From NCBI RefSeq assembly GCF_016650035.1, contig NZ_JAENWM010000026.1:1-42723 (forward strand): a stretch of DNA of 42,723 nucleotides. The letters are read 5' to 3'. Made by a program: the position numbers and the translations under genes. This stretch comes from Clostridium sp. GTDB lineage: Bacteria > Bacillota > Clostridia > Clostridiales > Clostridiaceae. The notes below the pieces were generated by a model. The model searched no databases, had not been told where the DNA came from, and saw nothing but the letters and a program-made list of their open reading frames with translations. Shown one piece after another: positions 25,773 through 34,585 of this stretch (position 1 is the stretch's first letter; each line of letters begins with the position of its first letter).

Positions 25773-26795
25773 ATGGGGGCAAATGTAGGTATTGTAGGCA
25801 CTGGAATTTATATACCTGAAAAATTTATGACAGCAGCAGACATTGCAAAGGCTACAAAGGGTATTTGGTCTGAACAGGCAATTTTCGAAAAGCTTGGAGT
25901 AAGAAAGAAGCCAGTACCAGGTACGGATGATGGCACTCAAGAAATGGGCGCAAAGGCTGCTCTTGACTGCCTTAAGAATACGGGAATTGGTGCAGAAGAG
26001 ATAGATGTTATTATTTGTATGGGAGAGGAGTGGAAAGAATACCCACTTACCACTTCAGCACTATATATACAGGGTAGACTAGGAGCCGTAAATGCTTGGG
26101 GAATAGATGTTCAAAATAGATGTTGTACAACTGTTTCTGCAATAAAGATAGCAAAAGATATGCTTATAGCTGATGATTCTATAAATACAATAATGATAGC
26201 TGGAGGCTATAGAAATGGGGATTTTGTGGATTATACTGATAAAAATATGTCTATGATGTACAATCTTTCAGCTGGAGGAGGTGCTATAATCCTTAAGAAA
26301 AATTATGGGAGAAACCTAGTACTTGGTTCTCATATAATAGGAGACGGTTCTTTATCTAGAGCTGCAGGAGTTGAAATAGGAGGTATATGCAACCCTATAA
26401 ATAGCGGCAATATAAATGAGGCGAGTAAATCCTTAAGATTAATGGAGCCTATAGTCATGAAAAATAGACTTAAACTAGTATCAATGCCAAATTGGTACAA
26501 ATGTATAGATAGTGCTTTTGAAAAATCAGGTATTGATAAAAGCGAGGTAGACTATTTAGCAATACTTCATATGAAGCGTTCATCACATATAGATATGCTT
26601 AAGGAGCTAAAGCTTAGACCTGAACAGTCAATTTATCTTGAAGACTATGGTCATATGGGGCAGGTTGATCAAATATTATCGCTTCATCTTGGGCTTGAAC
26701 AAGGGAAAATAAGAGATGGGTCTGTAATTTCTATGATTGCAGCGGGGATAGGTTATGTATGGGCAGCAAATGTTATTAAATGGGGTGTAATGTAA
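25773..26795 (+). CDS. 3-oxoacyl-ACP synthase III-like (thiolase fold) protein
   Basis: 340 residues with the KAS III/HMG-CoA synthase fold: MGANVGIVGTGIYIPEKFMTAADI at the start, candidate nucleophile Cys117 in IDVQNRCCTTVSAI (aligned to the FabH AACAGF Cys), and His266 in LHMKRSS (FabH HQAN). At the third catalytic position, where FabH has Asn in YGNTS, this protein has His294 (DYGHMGQVDQI). It may condense an acyl-CoA, transfer an acyl group, or have another thiolase-type role. It is first in an operon with an ABC transporter whose permease start overlaps its stop (TAATG), unlike the usual fab cluster setting. Confidence 0.8.
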   Translation: MGANVGIVGTGIYIPEKFMTAADIAKATKGIWSEQAIFEKLGVRKKPVPGTDDGTQEMGAKAALDCLKNTGIGAEEIDVIICMGEEWKEYPLTTSALYIQGRLGAVNAWGIDVQNRCCTTVSAIKIAKDMLIADDSINTIMIAGGYRNGDFVDYTDKNMSMMYNLSAGGGAIILKKNYGRNLVLGSHIIGDGSLSRAAGVEIGGICNPINSGNINEASKSLRLMEPIVMKNRLKLVSMPNWYKCIDSAFEKSGIDKSEVDYLAILHMKRSSHIDMLKELKLRPEQSIYLEDYGHMGQVDQILSLHLGLEQGKIRDGSVISMIAAGIGYVWAANVIKWGVM

Positions 26796-27670
26796 TGGGA
26801 GTTCTTTTGCAAATCCTATTAAGGAGTTTGGAAACGGGAAGTATCTATGCCCTTGCCGCACTTGGAATAATCATTGTTTATCGTACTTCTAATACTGTAA
26901 ATTTTGCTCAAGGTGCAATTGGCATGTTCAACGCTTATGTCGTAACATTCTTTTTTTCAAAATTTGGACTTCCTTTATGGCTTTCAATCATTATTGGAGT
27001 CATAAGTGCTATGATCATGGGACTTTTAATAGATGTTTTGATAATTAGGCATACAAAAAAAGTTTCAGCTGTTGCAAAGCAGATTATAACTCTTGGATTA
27101 ATGATGGTCTTACTGGGAATCGTACCACTATTATTTGGAGTGGATCCAATGCGCCTTCCAAGATTAATAGAAAGTGGAGATATTAAACTACTGGCTGCTT
27201 CAATTTCTTACAATGGATTGATTAATATAGTTTTTGGTCTCGCTATTATGGCAAGTCTTTTCTTCATTCTTCAAAAGACTAAGTGGGGGCTCGCGGTAAG
27301 AACAACTGCATCTAATGAAAACACTGCGAAGCTAATGGGAGTTCCTACGAAGACCGTGACTATGGGAGCATGGGCAGTTGCGGGGATACTTGGTGTTTTA
27401 GCAGGAGTCATGGTTGCACCTATGACATCAGTTACGCTTAATTTAATGGATGGAATACAGATTGATGCCTTAATTGCTTGTGTGTTAGGAGGATTTCAGT
27501 CCTTTTATGGTCCTGTATTAGGTGCTTATATCATAGGAATTAGCAGAAATTTATTATTATATTATGTGTCTTCAATATGGGGAGAACAAATATTATATAT
27601 CCTTATTCTTGTGTTCTTGGTATTTAGACCTCATGGTCTTATTGGTAAGAAAATTGTAAAGAAAGTATAG
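26795..27670 (+). CDS. Branched-chain amino acid-type ABC transporter permease (LivH family)
   Basis: 291-residue membrane protein, about eight hydrophobic segments, with the LivH start (GSIYALAALGIIIVYRTSNTVNFAQGAIGMFNAYV) and the family core ASNENTAKLMGVPTKTVTMGAWAVAGILGVLAGVM. ATG 26795 overlaps the preceding stop by one base; the in-frame ATG at 26780 is inside the upstream gene with no ribosome-binding site. Forms the membrane channel with the LivM-type partner. Substrate of the HAAT family cannot be told from the permease; it includes branched-chain amino acids, urea, amides and carboxylic acids. Confidence 0.92.
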   Translation: MGVLLQILLRSLETGSIYALAALGIIIVYRTSNTVNFAQGAIGMFNAYVVTFFFSKFGLPLWLSIIIGVISAMIMGLLIDVLIIRHTKKVSAVAKQIITLGLMMVLLGIVPLLFGVDPMRLPRLIESGDIKLLAASISYNGLINIVFGLAIMASLFFILQKTKWGLAVRTTASNENTAKLMGVPTKTVTMGAWAVAGILGVLAGVMVAPMTSVTLNLMDGIQIDALIACVLGGFQSFYGPVLGAYIIGISRNLLLYYVSSIWGEQILYILILVFLVFRPHGLIGKKIVKKV

Positions 27671-27678
27671 GTGTGAAT

Positions 27679-28683
27679 ATGAAAATAATAATAGAAAAAC
27701 TAAGAAATCCACGTTTTCAATTTATATTATTTGGTATTGTGCTCGCTACTATCCCTAGTTTGGCAAATATTGGAATGCTTAAAACAAGCCATATTACAAT
27801 TATAGGTGGAACACTTATTTATGCAATAGCTGCACTGGGTTTAAATATTCTTTTAGGGTATTCAGGGCTTATTTCACTAGGAACTGCTGGATTTATGGGC
27901 CTGGCTACTTACATTTCTGCCTACGTGACTATAAATATGAAATTACCGTTTGAAGTTGCATTACTTTTAGCGGTGATAATTCCAACTTTAATAGGAATTC
28001 TTGTGGGACTAGTTTCATTAAAAATGGAAGGAATGTATCTTGCAATTGCAACTTTATGCGTATCTGAAATTCTAAAAAAAACCTTTGAAGAATTAAATAT
28101 GTTTACCAATGGATTCAGTGGAAAACAAGCTGGATTTCCAGTATTATTCGGATTTTTAAAACTAGACAGAACAACGACTTACTATTTAATAGTTTTTGTT
28201 CTAATAGTAATTATGCTAATAACTTACAACATGATAAATGGCCAACTGGGAAGAGCACTAAACGCTATGCGTGGCAGTGAAGCTGCAGCACAAGCTATGG
28301 GTATAAATCTTCTAAAGTACAGATTGGTAGCATTTGCACTAGCAACAATATTTGCAAGTGTAGCGGGAGTTTTATATGTTCATTTTATTCGGTTTTCTTA
28401 TCCTACTACATGGAACTTAAAGCTTTCATTAGACTTTTTAGCTATGATAATAATTGGTGGTTTAAGATCAATTTTTGGGACGGTTCTGGGAGCTTTTATA
28501 GTTTTTGCAGTTCCAGATTTATTTTTAAAACAAATTCCATTTCTTAATCAATTATCCTATGTATTTAATGGAGTGCTTATAATACTCGTTGTTATGTTTT
28601 ATCCAAACGGTATTATCTACATAGGGCATGATATCAAAGAATGGAGAGAGAAATTTAAAAAGAGAGGGCAAAAAAATGAATAA
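27679..28683 (+). CDS. Branched-chain amino acid-type ABC transporter permease (LivM family)
   Basis: 334 residues with the LivM signature GYSGLISLGTAGFMGLATYISAYV and the EAA-like AMRGSEAAAQAMGINLLKYRLVAFALATIFASVAGVLY, about nine hydrophobic segments. ATG 27679 follows TAGGTG; a GTG at 27673 is in frame. It overlaps the next gene by 8 nt (ATGAATAA). Partner of the LivH-type permease. Confidence 0.92.
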   Translation: MKIIIEKLRNPRFQFILFGIVLATIPSLANIGMLKTSHITIIGGTLIYAIAALGLNILLGYSGLISLGTAGFMGLATYISAYVTINMKLPFEVALLLAVIIPTLIGILVGLVSLKMEGMYLAIATLCVSEILKKTFEELNMFTNGFSGKQAGFPVLFGFLKLDRTTTYYLIVFVLIVIMLITYNMINGQLGRALNAMRGSEAAAQAMGINLLKYRLVAFALATIFASVAGVLYVHFIRFSYPTTWNLKLSLDFLAMIIIGGLRSIFGTVLGAFIVFAVPDLFLKQIPFLNQLSYVFNGVLIILVVMFYPNGIIYIGHDIKEWREKFKKRGQKNE

Positions 28684-29488
28684 AGAGAGGATACTGCCAG
28701 AGGGTGTTGTTCTAAGGCTTGAAAATCTGAGTATTGCTTTCGGTGGTCTAAAAGCAGTTGATAATTTATCTTTTGATATTAAAGAAAATGAAATATTTGG
28801 ATTAATTGGACCAAATGGAGCAGGTAAAACCACTGCATTTAATTGTATAACTCAATTTTATAAACCAGACTCAGGAAATATATATTTTAGAGATAGAGTT
28901 AATAATGTTCAAAATTTACTTGATCATCAGGTACATGAAATTATTAAGCTGGGATTAGTTAGAACTTTTCAAAATGTTGAACTTATAAGAGAACTTAGTA
29001 TTTTAGATAATGTATTAGTTGGCGGGCATATTGATTTTAAAGCATCAATTTTTGAGCAAGCATTGAAACTTCCAAGAGCTTTAAGAGAAGAAAAAGTATT
29101 AAGAGAGGAAGCAATAAGTATTCTTAAAAGTTTAGAACTCGAAGAGCGGAAAGATATGATTGTAGCTGGTCAGCCTTATGGAATACTCAAAAAGGTAGAA
29201 CTCGCTCGAACTCTAATGTGTAAGCCAAAACTTATCATTTTAGATGAACCAGCTGCAGGGTTAAATGATATTGAAACGTTGCAACTTACAAAGATGATTC
29301 GAAAGATTAGGGACGAATTTAACTGTTCAGTGCTTTTAGTTGAACATGATATGAGATTAGTTATGGATGTCTGCGATAGAGTTTGCGCTATCTCTTTTGG
29401 AAGATTCTTAGCAATAGGAACTACAGTGGAAATTCAACAAAATAAGGACGTTCAAGCAGCTTATTTAGGAAATGATGGAGATGAATAA
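28676..29488 (+). CDS. ABC transporter ATP-binding protein (LivG family)
   Basis: 270 residues. Walker A GPNGAGKTT near 52-60, Walker B LIILDEPAAGLN, H-loop VEHDMRLVMDVCDRV, and the LivG-typical LVRTFQNVELIRELSILDNVLVG. The signature loop reads QPYGILKKVELAR, where LSGG is replaced by PYGILKK; LivG proteins commonly have LPYGxQRxxEIAR, so this is a mild variant. ATG 28676 follows AGAGAGGG; the frame extends to 28628 inside livM and is rejected. Confidence 0.92.
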   Translation: MNKERILPEGVVLRLENLSIAFGGLKAVDNLSFDIKENEIFGLIGPNGAGKTTAFNCITQFYKPDSGNIYFRDRVNNVQNLLDHQVHEIIKLGLVRTFQNVELIRELSILDNVLVGGHIDFKASIFEQALKLPRALREEKVLREEAISILKSLELEERKDMIVAGQPYGILKKVELARTLMCKPKLIILDEPAAGLNDIETLQLTKMIRKIRDEFNCSVLLVEHDMRLVMDVCDRVCAISFGRFLAIGTTVEIQQNKDVQAAYLGNDGDE

Positions 29489-29489
29489 G

Positions 29490-30212
29490 ATGGAGAAGAA
29501 AATAGCATTGTCCATAAGTGGATTAAAAGTTAAATATGGTGCAATTGAGGCTTTAAAAGGTATTAATATTGAAGTTAGACAAGGCCAAGTGGTTGCGCTT
29601 TTAGGTGCAAATGGTGCAGGAAAAACTACAACTCTTCATAAGATATCCGGACTCATTGAGGCTCAAGAAGGTTCAATTCAATTCTATGGAAATGATATTA
29701 CAAAGCTTGAACCTGAGAAAATAGCAAAGCTTGGAATTGCACAATGTCCCGAAGGTAGGCAGGTATTTAAAGATTTAACAGTGGAAGAAAATCTTAAAAT
29801 AGGGGCCTTCACTATAAAAGATTCAGAGCAAATTCAAAGAAACTTTGAGAGGGTATATAAATATTTCCCAGTGCTGAAAGAAAGAGAGAATCAAACAGCA
29901 GCTACTTTATCTGGAGGAGAACAGCAAATGCTTGCGATTGCTAGATCTTTAATGAGTAGTCCCAAAATTCTCCTTTTAGATGAGCCATCTTTAGGGCTAG
30001 CACCTTTAATTATTCAAGATATAATGAAAATTATTAAAGAGATAAAAGAAGAAGGAACAACTGTAGTAATTGTGGAGCAAAATGCAGCTCAGACATTAAA
30101 AATTGCTGATTATGCATATGTTTTAGAACTTGGAAATATTACAACATATGGGAAAGCAGAAAAGTTAAGAAATGATCCAAAGTTAATTGAAGCTTATTTA
30201 GGTGTACATTAG
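29490..30212 (+). CDS. ABC transporter ATP-binding protein (LivF family)
   Basis: 240 residues from ATG 29490 (alternatives 29472, 29475, 29481 in frame). Walker A GANGAGKTT, signature TLSGGEQQMLAIARSL, Walker B ILLLDEPSLGLAP, and the LivF block LGIAQCPEGRQVFKDLTVEENL. GGAG lies 9 nt before 29490. It overlaps or abuts livG, so the two ATPases are translationally coupled. Unlike LivG, its signature motif is canonical. Confidence 0.92.
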   Translation: MEKKIALSISGLKVKYGAIEALKGINIEVRQGQVVALLGANGAGKTTTLHKISGLIEAQEGSIQFYGNDITKLEPEKIAKLGIAQCPEGRQVFKDLTVEENLKIGAFTIKDSEQIQRNFERVYKYFPVLKERENQTAATLSGGEQQMLAIARSLMSSPKILLLDEPSLGLAPLIIQDIMKIIKEIKEEGTTVVIVEQNAAQTLKIADYAYVLELGNITTYGKAEKLRNDPKLIEAYLGVH

Positions 30213-30260
30213 TTGTAAATAATGCGAATGCATTGTTATATAATAAGGAGGGAAAGTTAA

Positions 30261-31469
30261 ATGAAAAAAATAATTCCTATTTTAACAACGTTAACCCTGG
30301 TAGGTAGTTTAGTTGGTTGTGCTACAGCGAAGACCGAAACACAAGCACAAGGAGTTACTGATACTGAAATAAAGATTGGTAACAGTGCAGCTACATCTGG
30401 AGTTTATGCCCCAGTTGGAGTTCCATTTAATGCTGGCATAAATTCCTATATAAAGATGATAAATGATGCTGGTGGAGTAAATGGTCGTAAAATTACATTT
30501 GTACATCAGGATGATGAATTTGATCCAGTTAAAGGGAAAGCAATACTATCAAAGCTAGTAGAAGATGATAAAATATTTGCTATGGTTGGACATTTTGGAA
30601 CTCCAGTAGTTGGTGCAACTCTGCAAGATTTAAAAGATAAAGGAATCCCTGTTGTTTACTTGGCTACTGGAATTGGACAGCTTTATAACGATAAAGCAGA
30701 AGGTGCAGACAGAGGGATATTCCCAGTACAGCCTATTTATAAGACAGAAGGCAAAATAATGGTTGCTCGTGCTGTGGGAGATTTTAAGGCTAAAAAATTA
30801 GGGGTTATCTATACTAATGATGATGCTGGAAAAGATCTGCTTTGGGGTATTGAGGAAAAAGCTAAGGAATTAAAGGTAGAAGTAGTAGCTGAACAAGTTA
30901 CTGCAGGGGCTACAGATGTATCCTCGGCGGTTACAAAAATTAAGGATGCCAATGTTGATTTTATTATTGGTGCTGCAATTCAAGCAACAATTCCAACAAT
31001 TGTAAAGGAATTAGCAAGCCAAGGAGTAGAAAAAGATGTTATTACAACATACGTTAATGTTTCTCCAGTTATTGCAAAAGCAGTAGTAAATGAAATTAAG
31101 GGCAAATTTGATGTATATGGTAATGGATGGGTTTCGTTTGACGGAGATAGAGCAGCAGCTTTAACAGAATACCAAAAATTTACTCCAGAATATAAAGACA
31201 ATGTATATGCAATGACAGGATGGATAGCAGCTCACTTCTTTGTTGAAGGATTAAAGAGAGTTGAAGGAACTGTAACCTGGGAAAAATACATGGATGCTTT
31301 AGAAAAAGATCCTATAAAAAATCCATTTGGTGGTGAAATAAACTTTGGTGATGGACTTAGAGCAGGAACTCAAGAGATGAATCTTTCTAAAGTTAGTCAT
31401 ACAAATTTAGAAGGTGCTTGGGATGCAGTGAAACCACTTCAATCTATAAAAGAAATAGTGGGAAATTAA
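30261..31469 (+). CDS. Substrate-binding lipoprotein of LivJ/HAAT-type ABC transporter
   Basis: 402 residues. Lipoprotein signal MKKIIPILTTLTLVGSLVGC with lipobox LVGC (Cys20), then a periplasmic-binding-protein type I domain (TDTEIKIGNSAATSGVYAPVGVPFNAGINSYIKMINDAGGVNGRKITFVHQDDEFDPVKGK). This is the extracytoplasmic receptor for the HMGF components upstream. ATG 30261 follows AAGGAGGG. Being last in the operon and preceded by its own Shine-Dalgarno suggests high expression, as usual for receptors. The ligand is not predictable by eye; the CoA-transferase downstream suggests a carboxylic acid. Confidence 0.9.
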   Translation: MKKIIPILTTLTLVGSLVGCATAKTETQAQGVTDTEIKIGNSAATSGVYAPVGVPFNAGINSYIKMINDAGGVNGRKITFVHQDDEFDPVKGKAILSKLVEDDKIFAMVGHFGTPVVGATLQDLKDKGIPVVYLATGIGQLYNDKAEGADRGIFPVQPIYKTEGKIMVARAVGDFKAKKLGVIYTNDDAGKDLLWGIEEKAKELKVEVVAEQVTAGATDVSSAVTKIKDANVDFIIGAAIQATIPTIVKELASQGVEKDVITTYVNVSPVIAKAVVNEIKGKFDVYGNGWVSFDGDRAAALTEYQKFTPEYKDNVYAMTGWIAAHFFVEGLKRVEGTVTWEKYMDALEKDPIKNPFGGEINFGDGLRAGTQEMNLSKVSHTNLEGAWDAVKPLQSIKEIVGN

Positions 31470-31540
31470 TATCACTATATATAAATTAATATTTATATAT
31501 AGTATATTAAAAGAATGTATTAAATAACTTAAAACTAAAT

Positions 31541-31565
31541 GGGCAGGTAGTGCCTGCCTTTTTAT
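31541..31565 (+). terminator. Terminator after the transporter operon
   Basis: GGCAGG (31542-31547) pairs with CCTGCC (31553-31558) with a 5-nt loop, then TTTTTTATT. GC-rich stem, strong by local standards. Confidence 0.88.
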
Positions 31566-31586
31566 TCTATAATTTGGAGGGGGAAA

Positions 31587-32900
31587 ATGAGTTATAAAGA
31601 TAAGATAATTACTATTAAAGATGCTCTGAGTATGGTGAAGTCAAATGATATGATTGTTACAGGACTTGGCGCTGCAGAGGCTCAACTTTTCATGAACAAC
31701 CTTCACAACATAGCGGATAGAGTAGAGAATGTTACGATCACAAATTGTCTGCCTATGTCAAGTGGTGAGTTTTTAAAGGCTGAATATAGAAAAGCATTCA
31801 ATATTGATGGGTGGTTTTATTGCCCACCTTTAAGAAAATCACATCCAAACGGGAATATTTCTTTTATTCCTAACCATCTTCATCTAGCTGGGGTAAAGAG
31901 ACTAGCTCATATAAAACCTAATATATATGTAGGAAGTGCAACAATGCCTGACAAGCATGGGTATATTTCTCTTTCATTAAGTAATACCTATGAAAGGCGA
32001 ATGATTGATGAAGCGGATATTGTTATACTTGAAATAAATTCTAATTATCCACGAACCTTTGGTGATGTAGAAATTCATTATTCGGAGATAGATTATTTAA
32101 TTCAAGCTGAATACCAGGTCCCATCTATTCCAGATGTCGTATCTAGTGAAAAAGATATGAGCATAGGAAAATACATTGCAGATATGGTTAACGATGGGGA
32201 TTGCATCCAACTTGGTATAGGTGGTATTCCAAATGCAGTAGCTGCGGCATTAAAAGGTAAGAGTGATTTAGGAATTCACACAGAGATGATGACTTCGGGA
32301 ATGGTTGAGCTTGCATTGCTTGGGGTAGTGAATGGAAGTAAGAAGACTCTACACAAGGGAAAAATAGTTTGTACCTTTGCTCTTGGAACTACGGAACTTT
32401 ACGAGTTTCTTGACGATAATCCTTCAGTTCTTATAATGGATGGAAATTATGTAAATGATCCTCATATAATAGCTAAAAATGATAATATGGTATCCATAAA
32501 TACAACTATAGAGGTAGATCTAACAGGTCAATGTTGCTCTGAATCTATAGGTCCTATTCAGTTCAGTGGAACAGGTGGCCAGGCAGACACAGCAATAGGA
32601 GCACAGAAAGCTAAAAATGGTCGTTCAATTATAGCACTTTATTCGACTGCAATGGTTAGAAGTAAAGAAACCGGTAATAAGGAAGAAATATCAAAAATCG
32701 TACCCATGCTTAAGCAAGGTGCTATAGTAAGTCTTTCAAGAAATGATGTGGATTATGTTGTAACTGAATATGGAGTAGCTTCACTTAGAGGTACAAATAT
32801 AAAAGAAAGAGTGGAAAGACTTATTGAAATATCTCATCCTAAATTCAAAGAAGAACTTAGGCTAAGGGCTCATGAAATAGGGTTAATATATGATAAGTAA
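31587..32900 (+). CDS. Acetyl-CoA hydrolase/transferase family CoA-transferase (4-hydroxybutyrate/butyrate type)
   Basis: 437 residues matching the 4-hydroxybutyrate or butyryl-CoA:acetate CoA-transferase group: GIGGIPNAVAAALKGKSDLGIHTEMMTSGMVEL with probable catalytic Glu233 (HTEM), EVDLTGQCCSESIGPIQFSGTGGQADTAIGAQ, and EYGVASLRGTNIKERVERLIEISHP. Such enzymes move CoA between acetyl-CoA and another carboxylate through a glutamyl-CoA intermediate. ATG 31587 follows GGAGGGGG. It lies just after the transporter terminator and 12 nt before the hydrolase gene. The exact acid is not determinable. Confidence 0.87.
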   Translation: MSYKDKIITIKDALSMVKSNDMIVTGLGAAEAQLFMNNLHNIADRVENVTITNCLPMSSGEFLKAEYRKAFNIDGWFYCPPLRKSHPNGNISFIPNHLHLAGVKRLAHIKPNIYVGSATMPDKHGYISLSLSNTYERRMIDEADIVILEINSNYPRTFGDVEIHYSEIDYLIQAEYQVPSIPDVVSSEKDMSIGKYIADMVNDGDCIQLGIGGIPNAVAAALKGKSDLGIHTEMMTSGMVELALLGVVNGSKKTLHKGKIVCTFALGTTELYEFLDDNPSVLIMDGNYVNDPHIIAKNDNMVSINTTIEVDLTGQCCSESIGPIQFSGTGGQADTAIGAQKAKNGRSIIALYSTAMVRSKETGNKEEISKIVPMLKQGAIVSLSRNDVDYVVTEYGVASLRGTNIKERVERLIEISHPKFKEELRLRAHEIGLIYDK

Positions 32901-32912
32901 GGGGGTAAAACA

Positions 32913-33734
32913 TTGTCTTATTTTAATTTTAAGGGAAAGAAAGTATATTACGAAACATATGGACAGGGAAAACCTATAGTCCTTCTAAATGGAATTATGA
33001 TGTCAACTCTAAGCTGGCAGATGTTTAAGGGTGAGCTTTCTGTAAACAATCAACTTATACTTTTGGATTTTCTTGACCAAGGGAGATCTGACAAGATGGA
33101 GGATGTTTCTTACACATTAGATATTCAGGTTGAGGCTTTGAAGGCGTTGACACATGAACTTAATCTTACAAAAATAAATCTTGTAGGTATATCTTATGGG
33201 GGAGAGGTTGCTTTAAACTTCTCGGTAAAGTATGAGGAATATGTTGATAAGATGGTTTTATTTAATACCACATCAAAAACAACACCATGGCTTAAGGATA
33301 TAGGAATTGCATGGAATAGAAGCGCAGGAGATCCTTTGAATTATTATTGTACAACTATTCCTGTAATTTATTCCCCAAATTTTTATAATGCAAATAGTGA
33401 GTGGGTGAATAATAGAAAGAAATTACTGGTAGACAAGGTATTTAATCAGAAACCATTCATGGATGCGATGGTAAGGCTCACGGAAAGTGCAGATAACCAT
33501 GATGTTACTAAGGATTTACCTAAAATAAAAACGCCTACTTTAATAGTTAGCTGTGAGAATGACTATGTCACACCTATGCCTGAACAAGAAAGGCTTCATG
33601 AGCTTATAAGTACTTCAGAGCTTGTAGTGCTACCTAGCACAGGGCATGCATCAATGTATGAGAGACCTGTGCTATTTGTAACCTTGGTGCTAGGATTTAT
33701 TAATATGGTGCAAAAGAAGTTTCAAATAGTATAG
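32913..33734 (+). CDS. Alpha/beta hydrolase
   Basis: 273 residues with the alpha/beta-hydrolase fold: oxyanion-region strand IVLLNGIMMSTLSW, nucleophile Ser94 in VGISYGGEVAL, acid in VSCENDYVTPM and His in LPSTGHASMYERP. TTG start at 32913 behind AAGGGGG. The substrate class is open (ester, thioester or lactone); location beside a CoA-transferase fits a thioester or ester step. It probably shares a transcript with the CoA-transferase. Confidence 0.85.
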   Translation: MSYFNFKGKKVYYETYGQGKPIVLLNGIMMSTLSWQMFKGELSVNNQLILLDFLDQGRSDKMEDVSYTLDIQVEALKALTHELNLTKINLVGISYGGEVALNFSVKYEEYVDKMVLFNTTSKTTPWLKDIGIAWNRSAGDPLNYYCTTIPVIYSPNFYNANSEWVNNRKKLLVDKVFNQKPFMDAMVRLTESADNHDVTKDLPKIKTPTLIVSCENDYVTPMPEQERLHELISTSELVVLPSTGHASMYERPVLFVTLVLGFINMVQKKFQIV

Positions 33735-33804
33735 TTTTTAAGCTTATTGAAATTATTTACGTTAAGCTTGAAAAAACAGTTGCTGGATGGAAAGGAGAAT
33801 TTGT

Positions 33805-34410
33805 ATGGAAGAGATAGTACATATGCCCAAAACCCAAAGAGGTCAGGCAACCTTAGAAAAAATATGTAAGGCTGCGAAAACTCTTTTCTACCAGAAGGGC
33901 TATTACAATACTTCAATAGTAGATATAACTAACTTATCGGGAATAGCTACAGGAACCTTTTATATATATTTTCAAGATAAGTACTACCTATATAAATATC
34001 TTCTGTTTAGATACAGTCATCAGATTCGTAAGGAAATAAGCACCAAAACTAAGTTGGTGCAAGGAAGAAGAGAAAAAGAAAGAGTTGGACTTAAAACCTT
34101 TCTTAATTATATTAGAGAAAATAAGCATGCTTATAATATAATCTGGGAAGCATTATATATTGATAAAAATCTTTTTATTAACTACTATGATAACTTTGCG
34201 GCTAGGTATTTGAGTGGAATGACAGAATCTCAGAGGGCAGGAGAGGTAATACAAGGTGATCCTATGGTTATAAGTTATCTTCTTATGGGAATCTCAAACT
34301 TTATAGGTTTAAAATATGTAATGTTTGATGAAGAAAATTTAGATTATGATCTTGTTGTTGACCAAATTATAGATATACTTGAAAATGGTATTTTTACAAA
34401 AAATAAGTAA
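33805..34410 (+). CDS. TetR/AcrR family transcriptional regulator
   Basis: 201 residues. N-terminal TetR helix-turn-helix: TLEKICKAAKTLFYQKGYYNTSIVDITNLSGIATGTFYIYFQDKYYLYKYLL (about 12-62). The C-terminal ligand domain is unclassified, as expected. ATG 33805 follows GGAAAGGAG; the ATG at 33787 overlaps that region and is less likely. It ends the cluster and is the natural candidate regulator of the transporter and CoA-transferase genes. An inducer such as an acyl-CoA would be in keeping with the family but is speculation. Confidence 0.9.
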   Translation: MEEIVHMPKTQRGQATLEKICKAAKTLFYQKGYYNTSIVDITNLSGIATGTFYIYFQDKYYLYKYLLFRYSHQIRKEISTKTKLVQGRREKERVGLKTFLNYIRENKHAYNIIWEALYIDKNLFINYYDNFAARYLSGMTESQRAGEVIQGDPMVISYLLMGISNFIGLKYVMFDEENLDYDLVVDQIIDILENGIFTKNK

Positions 34411-34447
34411 TCATTTAAATAAAAGTAAAATATATAGAAAAAATTTA

Positions 34448-34481
34448 AAGGTTCAGGCTAATATTAGTCTGAATCTTTTTT
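34448..34481 (+). terminator. Terminator after the TetR gene
   Basis: AGGTTCAGGCTAAT pairs with ATTAGTCTGAATCT (two G-U pairs) ahead of TTTTTT. It closes the accessory cluster. Confidence 0.85.
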
Positions 34482-34585
34482 CGAAAAACGGGTTACTCGT
34501 CATTAAGATTACTATATAATGTAGTATGAATATGTTACTATGGGGTTAATATATAATAAGTTTAATACAATATAAGGAGATAAAT

